A stretch of 64,000 nt of DNA, from assembly GCA_021234155.1 (NCBI GenBank), contig JAJEKV010000005.1, forward strand, positions 866,001-930,000, written 5' to 3'. The DNA comes from Isoetes taiwanensis (Eukaryota > Streptophyta > Lycopodiopsida > Isoetales > Isoetaceae). Below the pieces are notes generated by a model. That model ran no database searches and had not been told where the DNA came from. It was given only the letters and a program-made list of their open reading frames with translations. Positions 23,934 through 35,031 of the stretch are shown here, in pieces. Within the stretch, counting starts at the first letter, position 1; every line of letters starts with the position of its first letter. The position numbers were made by a program, and so were the translations under genes.

Positions 23934-24002
23934 CACGATCTGGCTGCATGCAGGATTTGGTCAGAATGTTTCTTCACAGAGTGGCTTTTTTTTAGCGATT
24001 CA

Positions 24003-24008
24003 AATAAA
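24003..24008 (+). terminator. Polyadenylation signal AATAAA of the F-box gene
   Basis: A canonical AATAAA lies 70 bp after the stop codon, followed by a T-rich stretch with TTTTGTATTTTGTA, as expected for a plant near-upstream element plus cleavage region. Confidence 0.5.
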
Positions 24009-24629
24009 AATCGCTCTTTTGTATTTTGTATCCGAATATAAATATCGTTGTAATTAAAAGTTTTCCATGAAAATGTGCTTTCAATTGGACATTTCTCTTC
24101 CCAGTCTCCTTGGGCGAAAATATGTTTACCCTTATTTTTAGGCCTTAGCGGTACCATTAGGTACCATTTAGGCCTTCGCGGTTCCATTTCGGAACCTTGT
24201 TTTGAGCGGGTGCATCCCCATTAGGCCAAAATTGGCCGGTACCTGTGACGCCTTGCAAGTTACTGGCACCGGAGTAGCGTTCCCATTCATCATCTGGACT
24301 TTGATTTTGCTGATATGGCACAGGCTTGGAACTCCAATTCAGGTGAATTTGAAAGCTTTCGAATTCTGAAAATCAAAACTGAGTTTGTCATTTTCCTGAT
24401 TTCGTTTGTCCTCTTCTCGGTTTTTGCCAGAACTGCTAAAACATGATTGCAGGTGCAATGGGAACGATGGTCTTGGAAACCGGTAAACTGGACCTGCTTG
24501 AAATTACCGGTGCTGGGTTAATGGGGATACACCCTCAACCCCGTTTTTAGTAGTGTCAACCCCGTTTCGAGTACTGTTAGGTACTTTTTGATGGATCTCC
24601 ACTCCACAATATAGAAACCAAGGTGCCAA

Positions 24630-24870
24630 CTTGACAGTTTCTGTGCACGCCATCCTGACCATTCACTTGAAAAGATAATCAGAGCCGTTGAATCGGGTAT
24701 TCTCACCCGTGGAATCACCACATAAACATTCTCCCGAAGGGATATCCACTTGTCGTATCCCTGCCGTGGAATCACGTTCGTGGTTATTCTCTGCGAAGGA
24801 GTATCCACCCATAGTATCTCCTGTCGTGGAATCACGTCCATGATTATTCCCTACGGCGAGATCACACCAT
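24630..24870 (-). repeat. Left block of an inverted pair of GTGGAATCAC arrays
   Basis: Three copies of CGTGGAATCAC spaced about 55-60 bp, alternating with TATCC/GATACC-type words (GGGATATCCAC, GAGTATCCACC). Read on the minus strand the motif is GTGATTCCACGGCAGGGATA, which matches plus-strand GTGATTCCAATGCAGGGAAT at about 30,920. Outside it, GAATGGTCAGGATGGCGTGC (minus strand, about 24,640-24,665) resembles GACTGGTCAGAATGGCAGGC at 30,771. The two blocks therefore look like inverted termini of one unit of about 6.4 kb. Confidence 0.5.
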
Positions 24871-25850
24871 ATATCTTTCGTTATTTTTATTTTATCTATT
24901 TTTTGATTTGTTATTTTTAATGAAATTTATCGAGGTCGATTCCAATGGACAGAATAACATTTGATTCATGGATATTAAAAAATCTATTCTATTTTATTCA
25001 TTTGAAATTTAATTTCAGACGATATCCATTAAAGGGCATATACGGTACGTTGACTGAAGGCATGATTACAAATATTCAGCCCTCTTATGTTCTACCATGT
25101 GCACCCTGTATTGTACGCGCAAGTCCCATTGCGACACGTGTTGTGTAGTGAATCCGTCCAGTGGAATCACATTCCATTCGCGCCAAAAAATCTATTCTCC
25201 CAAGCCATTCAAATTCTCTCTCACAGATTTCGTTCCAGCACTGGGTTTCTTAGTTTCACTGTTACTTTCTTGTCTTGTTGCTGCAGTCAATCCCTATCCA
25301 GATGGAGCAAAGCATAGGAACATCATTTAATGAGAATTTTCAGATGGAAGATTCATCAAAATCGACCTTTCAAGTTAACTCTACGACTATTTCTCTGGCC
25401 AAGATTCTGATATGGAGGTGGAATCTCCTCCAAAAAATCCTGCAGAAAAGAAGGCTTTTGATGACTGTTTTGGCGAAATGGGAGCCACAGATCCGCAAGA
25501 TGATGATTTGCATCTGTTCAAGCGAAGTGCATTGCTAATATTTGGAGGGATCATACTGTTAGAAGAACTCCATGCCATCACAAACTGAAGTTAGCAAAGA
25601 ATTTGGAATGAGCGTAGAAGCAGTGGCAACTTAGATATGGACATTGAGTACTGCTAGGATGCCGAGGAAAATCCTCCTTGGAAACTAGCCGGCAACATGA
25701 TGGAAATCCTCAATTGGCTGCTTGATCCTGAAGATGGACAGTGGCATTGCAATCTTAGCAATTGTGGGAGTAGTTACTTCAAGAAATGGGATCTGGCAAT
25801 CCATAGGCTTCCAAGCATGGCATGCCTTATGACTACAAGCTAGGACCTTG
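24871..25850. other. Coding-like fragments, unassigned
   Basis: Plus-strand pieces at about 25,275-25,560 and 25,680-25,850 shift frame and contain stops. They have ordinary composition (for example DPQDDDLHLFKRSALLIFGG near 25,490-25,550). I do not recognise a family. They may be remains of the gene inside a DNA transposon bounded by the 24.6 and 30.7-31.07 kb blocks. Confidence 0.25.
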
Positions 25851-25922
25851 CGATAGGAAGCCAAAAGCTCCGGAACTGCCTAGGAGCGATAGGAAGCCAA
25901 AAGCTCCGGAACTGCCTAGGAG
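25851..25922 (+). repeat. Perfect 36-bp tandem duplication
   Basis: CGATAGGAAGCCAAAAGCTC plus 16 more bases is repeated exactly (25851-25886 and 25887-25922). The unit is 12 codons long and keeps the reading frame, giving DRKPKAPELPRS followed by DRKPKAPELPRR. Exact identity implies a recent slippage event in otherwise decayed DNA. Confidence 0.85.
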
Positions 25923-26880
25923 AAGAAGGAATTTCGAGCAGATGAGTTTGGATTGCAGGACAGACGATGAGTATTTGTGGCAGCACAATCTGGGCAGATT
26001 TTAGACAGAGTCAAGAGAAGAGCACAAACTATAATGGCTGAGAGCAAATAGAGGACATTGTTTTGAACCCGACAAATAGGCAAATTTGGGTTAATCAACA
26101 GGTTGAGATGAGGCGAAACATTGAGAAGAGTCTGAAAGATCAGAAAAGGGTAGCTATCAAGAAGAATATTGTCAAGTCGTATTTAATTAAAGTGGGACTC
26201 ATTCCATTCCCATTTTTTTTCGGAACCCTGTTAATTTACACAAAAAGAAGCACCCCGACCCGAAAACTGGCCATAATTGGAATTTTTGTCTATTAGTGTG
26301 CATCCAAGCTTTTCTTCCAGTTTTCTTGGATAGCATGTCGAGAACAAGAACAATGCAACGCAAACATGCATTAGACCTATCAAGTTCTAATTGAAAAAGA
26401 TTCTTAGTTGAACATTTTGGCTCTATTTTCTTAGGTGGGTAGACAATAGATCACAAATTCCAACAAAAATTAAGCAAATTGTTTACTTAATCACCCAAAT
26501 ATACTAGTTTTGAGATACCTTATATTTATAAATGGGCTCATTACAATATATATTATAGTGGGTGAAGAGACCATAGTGGTCGTATGGGCACAATCATTAC
26601 ACCCTCTTCACACATGAACCACCTAGTGCAAAGGGCGCGTGGAGCTCTCTCCTAGTCACTGAGCAACTTACAGACGATAGAAATTTGTATGAGGAGTTCC
26701 TTTATGGGCCACGTGCTTGTATGTCCAACTGATGTCACCACCCTCTTCTCGACATCTTTCTTTAATGAACTGATCTTTTCATTGCTCCCAAGCATGTACT
26801 ATCTGGTCGAGATAAGGACTGCAAGAGACAAAATAAAATTAGTCAAGTGATGCTACATGCAAAAAAAATAAAATAAAACA
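25923..26880. other. AT-rich stretch without recognised gene
   Basis: Short frames only. The plus frame at 25,822-26,004 begins across the tandem duplication and ends at 26,004. Nothing recognisable lies between it and the next array. Confidence 0.35.
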
Positions 26881-27485
26881 CGCCTTAGGGCCATTTTTGG
26901 AAAATACAGCATGAGAAAGGCAGCCGCTGAGTTGAAGGTTCTTTCGACTCGCGAAGTCGAAAAAAGCGCGCCAAAGTTTGAAACGCAGTTTAGGGAGTCA
27001 GAGGTCTTCTCGACTCGCGAAGTCGAGAAAGGCACAAAGCTTAAAAATCCAGGCAGAGGGATCGGTGTTTTTCGCTGAAGTCGAGAGGCAGCAGCAAAGG
27101 TGAACGGCTTTATGGATTCGAGAAAGGCCTCTAATCCATAAAACCCGCTCGCTTGAGACGCTTCTTCGACCAAGCGAAATCGAGAAAGGCCTTCCGATCC
27201 CTAAACCTCGGTAGCTTTGAGCTTTTGCCTTTTCGAATCACAATCGAAAGGCACCAAAGCTTAAAAATGCAGTTTGAGGGCCTTTTCACTCGCAAGCCTA
27301 AAAAGGCAACTCGTGAGTAAAAAAGGTAATTTCAAAGCTCAGAGTCCGAGAAGGTCATTTTCGCGAGTCGAGAAAGGCAGCTCAAAGCGAAAAATGCAAG
27401 TTTGAGGGCCTTTCTCGACTCGCAAGTCGAAAAAGACAACTCAGAGTAAAAAAAAGGTAATTTCAAAGCTCAGAGTCCGAGAAGC
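26881..27485. repeat. Array of TCGACTCGCGAAGTCGA palindromes
   Basis: About ten copies of (T)TTCTCGACTCGCGAAGTCGAGAAAGGC and variants. Each is an inverted repeat TCTCGACTTCGCGAGTCGAGA around CGCGA, alternating with blocks such as CAAAGCTTAAAAATGCAGTT. Spacing is about 50-65 bp. The later copies (27,345-27,490) include two nearly identical longer units ending GGTAATTTCAAAGCTCAGAG. Confidence 0.75.
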
Positions 27486-28879
27486 AAACATCCTATGTAT
27501 TTTCTATGAAAAAATAGCCTCCCCATCAATTTCCTACGTATTTTCCATGAAAAATAGACCCTCCCCATGTATTATCTAATGGACACATATCCAATGGACC
27601 CTCACCCTTTCTAATGGACCATACCATATAGCTATATGAAGAGGGGACCATTGGGCTCATATTTAGCTATGTAAAGAGTAATGCCTAATGCACATATAAA
27701 TAGCAACATATGCACCTATAATGCACATTATAACCTATGAGAGCCTATTAGACCTATGTATTAAATCCTATTAATATGCATTAGACCTATTAATATGTAC
27801 TTGTCCCCATTTTGTGTCTTGAACCTTCAAAATGGGTTAAACAAGGTGTAAATTATATCATGATCGTCGCAAAGTTAAATTTTTACCTTAGAATAAAAAT
27901 ATATGCCTAGAAAACATGCAGCATGGGAATATAATGTTTAACGTGTGAACATAGTAGCACGCACATAAAAAGAGGAAATTGGGGACACGTCAAAATATAA
28001 TCCTATATTATTAGTATTTATTTTACACTTTCTTTTTCAACGTATTATTTTACCCCGCTTTTTTCTAATACCCCGCCTTTTTTTCCCGCCCATGCTTGAA
28101 TTTTAAAATTTGGTACATACCTTTGAGACGAAGATACTTTGTACCACTTGAACTCTTTGTTTCCGGAAGAAGCTCCCATAGCCATAGCTCCCACCGGAAT
28201 TGACCCGCAGCCAAAAGCTTCACAGCATAGTCGAGATCCAAAAAATTATGACATATGGCTCAAAATTTTTTATTTTCCCAAGCCGAAGCCATGGTCTAGT
28301 TTTCAAACTCCCCCGGCCGAGCAAAGGGTTTGGCAGAGCAAAGGACAGAAAGAAGGAGGCAGATGAAAGAATGCAGATGATAAAGATCCTACAGATGAAA
28401 AATGTAGATGCAAAGCATCCTGAGCAGAGGACATAAAGAAGGAGGCTTCTCCTCAATCCATTCGGCCCATTCTTCTTTGAATATAAGATGTAGAAGCTTT
28501 TCTCCGAAAAGATCCTTTGCTTCTCTCACTTTCTTCAAACTCCCAACCCTTCATCTCATTCTTTTTCTCGCCGATCATTTAATCATGGGCGGCAAGGAAA
28601 GAGTCATGAACCGGATGATTGGGCTTAAAAGAAACCCAAAAGGATCTGGATTTAGGGCTAAAATGTTTTGCAATGCCGTAAACATGGGCGTAATAAGATG
28701 ATGAGTGAGTACAAACGGCTGAATCGACCAGGCCTGGGCACCCAAAACCAAATTTTTAGGAGGAAGAGAAAGATTGGGAGAAATGAGTTTGAATTTAATT
28801 TCGAATCAAGGGTAAAGTTTTCTCCGCCACCAATTCAAGCAAATGTATGCAAGCGTAGCCGCTTTGGATAACAGTTTTG
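27486..28879. other. Intergenic stretch without recognised gene
   Basis: AT-rich. ATGTATT(A/T)TC and CTCCCCAT words recur at 27,490-27,580, as do GCACATATAAATA-like words at 27,680-27,790. A few short plus-strand frames at 28,139-28,701 are unsupported. Confidence 0.35.
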
Positions 28880-29330
28880 GATAACAATAACAGGGATAAC
28901 GCATATATGTTAATATAACAGGGATATAATGATAGAAAGAGTTAATATTGGTGGAAGGCAGGGCATCCTCAGCATTCGAAGCAGAGAGTCGGTCTTCGCC
29001 CTGAAACTCAGCCAGGCAGACCGCACAATCGGCTCCCTCCTTGAGCCCTCGAACGGATTTGTACCAAAAAACTGGCAGCGTGTCTATGAATGCCTACTCC
29101 ACTCCGGCGTCGTGTAGATGGAAGAGTCGGCCGCCGGGTAATGCCCCTCGCAGCGGCGTCGAATTATCCTCCTCCCTCATGCTCTGCCTCGCGAAGCATC
29201 TCGCCAGCAAATGTAAAAACCCTGATAGGAAAAACGCATATAATAAAAGAGATATAATGATAGGAAGAGTTTTATCAGGGATATGAAGAGTTAGCTATTA
29301 TATCCCTGATAGGAAGAGCGTTTATGCAGT
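28880..29330. repeat. CAGGGATATAATGATAGGAA repeats around a ~0.3 kb core
   Basis: AACAGGGATAACGCATATAT and AACAGGGATATAATGATAGA at 28,889-28,936 recur as GATAGGAAAAACGCATATAA and AGAGATATAATGATAGGAAG at 29,224-29,270, with an inverted copy TATATCCCTGATAGGAAGAG at about 29,299. This looks like the two ends of a small element, but no clean terminal repeat or target duplication was found. Confidence 0.35.
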
Positions 29331-29710
29331 TTTGGAATGTGATAATGAAGAGCAAGATGAGAGATCTCCATCTCCCCTGCAGGGCATGAAATGAGGGTGC
29401 CTTCTCTCACCTCAAGAGTCGAAGGATTATAATGTTTACTTTGAGTTTTATTCTTATTTTTTGTGTATAATGTTTAATGGGTGCCCAACAAAAGAAATAT
29501 TTGGGCTCGCTTACCTTGGGCATCCGCCATGGGGCTTCACAAGGATTGGGGATCACGTAATGGAGGAATCATGCCATTCTCACCTCCAGGGCAGAAAAAA
29601 TTTCAAGATTGTCTAAATTGTTTAATTATTTATTGTCTCCATTAATTACTTAATTAATTATATTATTTAAGTCCGCCTAGTTAATCTTTTATTTTTTCGA
29701 ATGGTTGTTT

Positions 29711-29905
29711 AGCCATGGAACCCCCCCCTTCTCCCCTTTGCCCTCCTCCTCTTCCCCATGCCCCTCTTCCCCTTTGCCCTTCCCTCCTCCCCTTCCCCAA
29801 GACCCTCCCCCCCCCTCCCCTCCCTTTGCCCTTCCCCCTCCTCCCTTCCCTCCACGCCCCTCCCCCTCCTCGTTGCCCCCTCCCTCCCCTCCCCATTTGC
29901 TCCTT
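29711..29905 (+). repeat. Homopyrimidine (C/T) tract of about 190 bp
   Basis: Nearly uninterrupted C and T, with CCCCTCCC and CTTCCCC words and a C8 run near its start. Only scattered G (TTTGCCC, CATGCCC) and a few A interrupt it. Such mirror-like pyrimidine tracts can form triplexes. Plus frames across it are proline-rich artefacts. Confidence 0.85.
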
Positions 29906-30208
29906 TCTCAACTAGTGGTTTGTAAAATTTATGAAGAAAACAAGCTACCCAGTTCTTTGTGTGTGATGTCTAATTCTATTCAAGCATTCAATTCAGAATT
30001 TTTTTTCTATAGTATGAGTCCCATTTTCAGTCTGAGTCCCAAATTTCGAGATTTGACCCACTTTAATTAAATGCGACTTTGTCAAGAAGTTTGGCTTGAT
30101 GTTGGGATAGCTGAAACCAGAGAACGGATGCTAGTAAGGCCCAGATTCCACCGAACGGCCGTCTGTTACCTCTAGAGTCTCGATCTTCCACCCTAAATAC
30201 CAGGGCCA

Positions 30209-30649
30209 CTATTCTACTACAATTCCGTCAATTCTTTGGCAATACACAGCCATATCCAGATGGCAGGTTTTTATCACAGTACTAGCAAACTCCCGGGGGA
30301 TCTTGCCCGGGAGTAAAATCTCTGATAATTGCCGCCACATCAGGAACTGCCGGGGTGTGATGGAATCGCAAAACTTAGAAAAAATGCTAGTTGGACTTCT
30401 GCAATTCGTCCAAGTATGAACTTTTGGTTCAGTGGAATCTGGGCCTAAGACCTCTATAATTTCGATTAACAGGGAGCTAGGAGAAGGGTTCCTTACCAAG
30501 TGAAGACCACCATTAAGCGTACCAATAAGTAAGAAACTAATGCCAAAGAACAGGTACGAAGCATTTGTGAGTCTTGATGGAGCAACGGAGTTCAGCCACG
30601 AAGTTTGACAGTATTTGAAGCTGGTCCGGCGAGGTGGGGGAGATACCAT
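30209..30649 (-). CDS. Unrecognised open frame of 146 codons
   Basis: The longest uninterrupted minus-strand frame in this part of the window. It has balanced composition and a hydrophobic segment (about residues 30-50: NASYLFFGISFLLIGTLNGG). No domain is recognised. The opposite strand also has coding-like patches, so the true coding strand is uncertain. It lies just outside the right inverted block at 30.7 kb. It may be chance or a fragment of a transposon gene. Confidence 0.2.
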   Translation of the reverse strand: MVSPPPRRTSFKYCQTSWLNSVAPSRLTNASYLFFGISFLLIGTLNGGLHLVRNPSPSSLLIEIIEVLGPDSTEPKVHTWTNCRSPTSIFSKFCDSITPRQFLMWRQLSEILLPGKIPREFASTVIKTCHLDMAVYCQRIDGIVVE

Positions 30650-30724
30650 GTATGGGTGGGTACTGGATGGATAATCACCCCATCTGGCCTAGATTTCGCC
30701 CTAGATCCTTCATCGGCTATGCAC

Positions 30725-31070
30725 TGGATGTGGCGCTCACGCATTTGTCATCTGTGTAGGTTTTAGAGTGGGACTGGTCAGAATGGCAGGCCCGCGAGTG
30801 CCTTTGGCCGGAAATGACTACCTTCGTGATTTCAACGTAGAGAAAAACTTGGGTGGTGATTCCAATGTTTGGAATAATAAAGGTGGCGATTCTACGGAAG
30901 GGAATAACGTCAGTGGTGATTCCAATGCAGGGAATTACCAGGGTAGTGATTCTTCTGAAAGGGAGCACAACAAAGACATACGAAGCTATGTGTGGTGCTC
31001 TCGCATTCATCCGCGTAGGTTTTGGAGCAGGACTGGTCATAATGGTAGGCCTGCAGCAAGTAATGCCTGA
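30725..31070 (+). repeat. Right block of the inverted GTGATTCC array pair, with flanking direct repeats
   Basis: Four copies of GGTGGTGATTCCAATG or near variants, spaced about 30 bp and alternating with GGAATAA words, lie between two direct copies of about 65 bp. Both copies share GTAGGTTTTxGAGxxGGACTGGTCA (30,754-30,780 and 31,013-31,038). The core words are the inverse of those at 24,690-24,850. Confidence 0.55.
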
Positions 31071-31520
31071 TAGAATCATGACGTTGACATTTAATTAATT
31101 CAAAATTTAATTACATTTGGTTATTTTTACGTCCGCTAAATAAACCTTACCCCATAGCATATTCCTATCAATTTGAATTTGTTTCTTACAAGTATAGAAC
31201 ATTTTGGCACCCAATTTGAAACAGATTTATATTCAAATGAATTCAAATCTGGGAAGGGATTCACCCTAATATCAAAATTAGTTCAGCTGGGAATTCAAAA
31301 GTTGCATTTAGGCAATTGCAATCATAGAGTTTATGTCAAGGCCTATAGCTCTTCAAGCCAAACCTCAGACCATCCTCAGACCAAACCTTTTCGAGCAAAT
31401 GGAAGGTAGCTTTTCTTTGTTGGACACAATCAGATAATTATTATAACATGGCTGCGAATATAGACCTCGTTTGTCAATTTCATCCCGCTCGAATCAATTA
31501 TCGACATAAGACATACCGCC
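31071..31520. other. AT-rich stretch without recognised gene
   Basis: Short frames only, including the plus frame at 31,173-31,409. No repeat or domain recognised. Confidence 0.35.
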
Positions 31521-32170
31521 TAAAAAAAACATATAAAAGGTAGATGGATTATATAAACAAATATCAATGCATCATGAACCAAACATATCACTCACATAAC
31601 AAATATTGATGCAACATGAAACATGAAACAAAATAAGGTTACGATTATCCATCAAACAAATATACACACACGATAAAATATGTTTGCCAAAACTATAAAG
31701 AATTAACCCAACTGGTGCAACATGAAACATGAAATAAAATATTGTTACGATTATCCATCAGACATCATATACATGCATGATAAAATACGTTTGCCAAAAC
31801 TATAAAGAATACTCACGCATGACCCAACGCCACATGTCTAATACGTATAACTTGTGCATATCCACTGTAAGTTATAATCTCCTGCGAAATCAAGCAAAAT
31901 GGAGTTCTAAAAACATACACCGGTCAAACTTGAAATATCGGAGCCACAAGGGATAAATAATGGTCAACCAACAAACTGATGAGGCATGCCAACCTTAGGG
32001 ATCAACCGTAAGTATTGATAGGATGAAGGGAATCAGAGATAACATGGTAAATGAGACTAATGAAGCAGAGGGATGGAGCAATGAGATTGCGATGAAAGGG
32101 ATAATATGAAGTATAGGGACAAAATAGCGTGAAAGCAAGACTAACAATAACTAATAGAACAGGTAAACAA
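31521..32170. repeat. Outlying copy of the 41-42 kb tandem repeat
   Basis: Contains two tandem sub-copies of GCAACATGAAACATGAAA(A/C/T)AAAATA...GTTACGATTATCCATCA...AAACTATAAAGAAT, starting at about 31,612 and 31,718. It continues with CACATGTCTAATACGTATAA and AAACTTGAAATAT, the order found at about 41,455-41,720 and 42,030-42,270. It is therefore a member of the same family, about 9.5 kb from the array. Confidence 0.6.
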
Positions 32171-32880
32171 AAAAGATCGGAAGAGGAACAATGGACCATA
32201 GTAAGGACAAAATGAAACAACAAGCCAAACAAGAACTAACAACAAGATTGCGTATTAAACGGGAGCAAATCATTGAAACGAGAGCAAAAGGAATATTCCG
32301 CAAAGATTCCCTTTTTTTTTACGAAAAAGGGGGTAAAATGAGGTTAAAAAAAAAAAAGATGCATGAAATTCTATTTTGACCCCCCCCCGAAATGACTAAA
32401 TTTTTTTTGCAACGAAGGAATTGACTTTTTTAAAGTGTCACTTTTCTTAGCAAAAAGAATGTTCTTAAAGTATGTTTTAAGAGAGAAACTCTAATTTCAG
32501 AGGATAAAATATTTAACAAAAAATTGAAGTAAGTCTGTAATTGAAACTGTAGTATTCTCAAAATTTGAAGATACAATCTTCATATTCACATCAAAATTTA
32601 CAGTCTTTTTCTAAGACTCCGCTTATGTGCAAAAGTGTGAGGAGTGATGAGAGAGGATCCAGACGCCCTCATGTTCATTTATGCCATCGCCATCACCTTC
32701 ACTTCTTTCATCACCACCGAGGAAGTGCTTGAGTTATCTTCCTCATCACTATCAACGACTGTGAAGCATTGTCACCACCTTCTTCATCATCTTCTTCATA
32801 ATTACAAGCTTTTTAAGCAAATTGATAGTCTTCTCAAGAGACGATTGTCGATTTCAATTTAAAATCATAGCACAATATAG
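32171..32880. other. Homopolymer-rich spacer
   Basis: Contains T9, A11 and C9 runs at about 32,310-32,387 and no supported gene. Confidence 0.4.
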
Positions 32881-32899
32881 TCACGCCATTAAGGTTCAG

Positions 32900-35031
32900 C
32901 CTCGCCCCTACAACCCACCTTCTTGGACTTTCTCCTTTTCCTTGGCTTCTCATTTCTAACTCATATCTACCTTCAAAAGCATTTTCTCGAGCGTTGCAAG
33001 CCAATGAATCTTGAGTTTAGTGACTAAGCCTTCCTCCTTGACTGTCAAGCACTTTTGCTATCCGTAATCCAGACCTTTGTCATCCTCCCTCCTAAGAGCA
33101 ATTAGCATACCTTTGGTAATTTCTCGATATTACCTTGGGGCTCATTCCCTGCCTTGGTCCGAGGTACATGACTCGGGCCTCCTCGCCTTCTACTTCAGTG
33201 CAAATGTAGCACCGCTTGGACCCGCTTTGGTGCCGGGTTGATGGAAGGTGTTAGGCCATTGAAATGGTTCTTAACAACCGCCTTAGAGCTATGTTTTGTA
33301 CAACAATTTTCTGCTCGAGAAAGAAATTACTCCACCACATCCGATCTTCTTCTAAGAAGTACTTAAAGCCCGAGGAAATTCCATTTTCAATGGCTTTTAA
33401 GGATGACTCGGGTACTTTTTCTTTCCGCTTGACTCCTTAGGATTTTTGAGAGGAAGTTGCTCAAAGACGCTCTATGAAGGAAGTGTCCGAATATATTTAA
33501 GGAAGCTGCATTCCTCAAGGGACTCCAGTCCTTAGTTGTGGTATACTTCTTCCCCAGAAGAAGCTTTGGCCATCCTTCAAGTAGAACTTGATATGATGTT
33601 GAAAGGTGAGATCATTCAACTTGTTCACAGCCTTTGTTCTCTGCTTGAACGTTGAGAGAAAACAAACTCTCTCGAATCAGCAGCCTCTTTAAGAAGATCG
33701 ACCACCGAGTAGGAGTGTAAGAATCTTCAATAATTCAACTAAAGAAGGAAGACAAAAGCCTTCTTCCTTCTAAGGCTTATTTAAAATCAATAACATTTGG
33801 TCAATCTGATCATGAGTGTGGCCTACAAGTAAGAAACCGAGCTTCACTTTTCTAAAGATCCCTAGCTCCACTAACATGGCACAAGACGCAAAGAGTGTTT
33901 GATTCTTGTTCTCCTTGTAGTATTGTCAAGCTGCGATAAAGCACCGGTGGTAATTGCTCTTGCTCGCACAGACCTTGTTAAGAATTGTAATTGTGAGGTT
34001 GGGGTCACCATGCAAGTTTGGATACGCCAAAAAACTTTTGCACCTTAGACTTCCTTTTGAAGACCATAGCTCCTACAAGGTGGACCTTAACAAAACATTC
34101 CTCCGCACATCTTTAGGAATGTTCAAGAAATGTGGTAGAGTTGTTTTTTTGGTCCATTCCATCAATCACAACATTATGTATTGCAAAGGACGCTCAAGAG
34201 CTTTTTTTTTTTATGCTTGGCAAGTTTCTTCTCTCTCGCTTGTTGTTCACGATGTCCGGGTAAGGTTCTCAGCACAATATCATCCGTCAGAGAAGAAATC
34301 AGGTCAAAGCATTTTCTAAAACAAGTGAGAGATTGGAGAACATGAACTTACTTCTTTTCGACCTCTGCCTTTGCAGCTTCGTTGACTTTTAATTCTCGCA
34401 CACCTCGAAAGCAAACGACATTCTATGTTTTCTAGAATTTTCACAAGACCAATTCACTTTTCCACACCGGGTGAAGTGTGAGTAAGAGATGTGTCAAGTT
34501 CAGTGCAAGTCTCTTTGTACTCATTAAAAACATCTTTTTGTGATGTTATCGCTAAATGATACATGTTGTCGTTAGGTAGCTTCACATGTTTCTAAAATAT
34601 TTCTCCATCCAGACACAAAGAAGAAGGGCATGCATGGTTACAACTCTTCTTGGTCCACAATGATCATCGATTGCTGGATTTTGTCCAAATTTTGTGTATT
34701 CTAGACATTCTTGTGGACCCTAAACGGTGGACAACCATAAAATATTTCGCAAACTTCTTGACGGTTAATGTAGTGCAAGAAGGTGTTATGGCCTGGTCTT
34801 ACATGATAAGCTAAGTAGGCATTCGGTCTCAATGTCATGGAACTCAGAGTTGTCTCTAACCGCCAGTAATTTAGCCATGTTAAGTCTCGTTGATGCAACC
34901 CAATGAGCAGATTTAGTTCTCAAAAGTCTCCTCATTTTCTGTTCATCCATAAGATTTCTTCTTCTTGCAGAGGAGCAAGCCCTCAAACCAAAATCCACCT
35001 TGAATTTCTTTGAAGATTGGCTTGAGAACAT
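32900..35031 (-). pseudogene. Decayed DUF7869-type transposase-like gene
   Basis: Minus-strand reading across frames gives pieces of the DUF7869 family found in plant and animal mobile genes. Around 34,160-34,200 it reads VVIDGMDQKN, the family's D-G-M-D-Q-(S/N)-K block, followed (about 34,070-34,150) by FVKVHLVGAMVFKRKSK and then a degraded NLH-type stretch. Upstream, 34,786-35,031 is an open frame of ordinary composition, and 34,701-34,898 continues in another frame (HVRPGHNTFLHYINRQEV). Many stops and frame changes break it, so it is a relic. The usual histidine/aspartate box (GHTHDDID in the 58.9 kb copy) was not located here. Identity is inferred from motif order. Confidence 0.42.

Noticed and set aside
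26881-27485. CRISPR-like array
   Set aside because: Repeats are imperfect, spacing is irregular, spacers are not uniform and the context is a plant nuclear genome without cas genes.
29681-30070. Proline-rich (plus) or glycine/arginine-rich (minus) protein
   Set aside because: Both are translations of the homopyrimidine tract.
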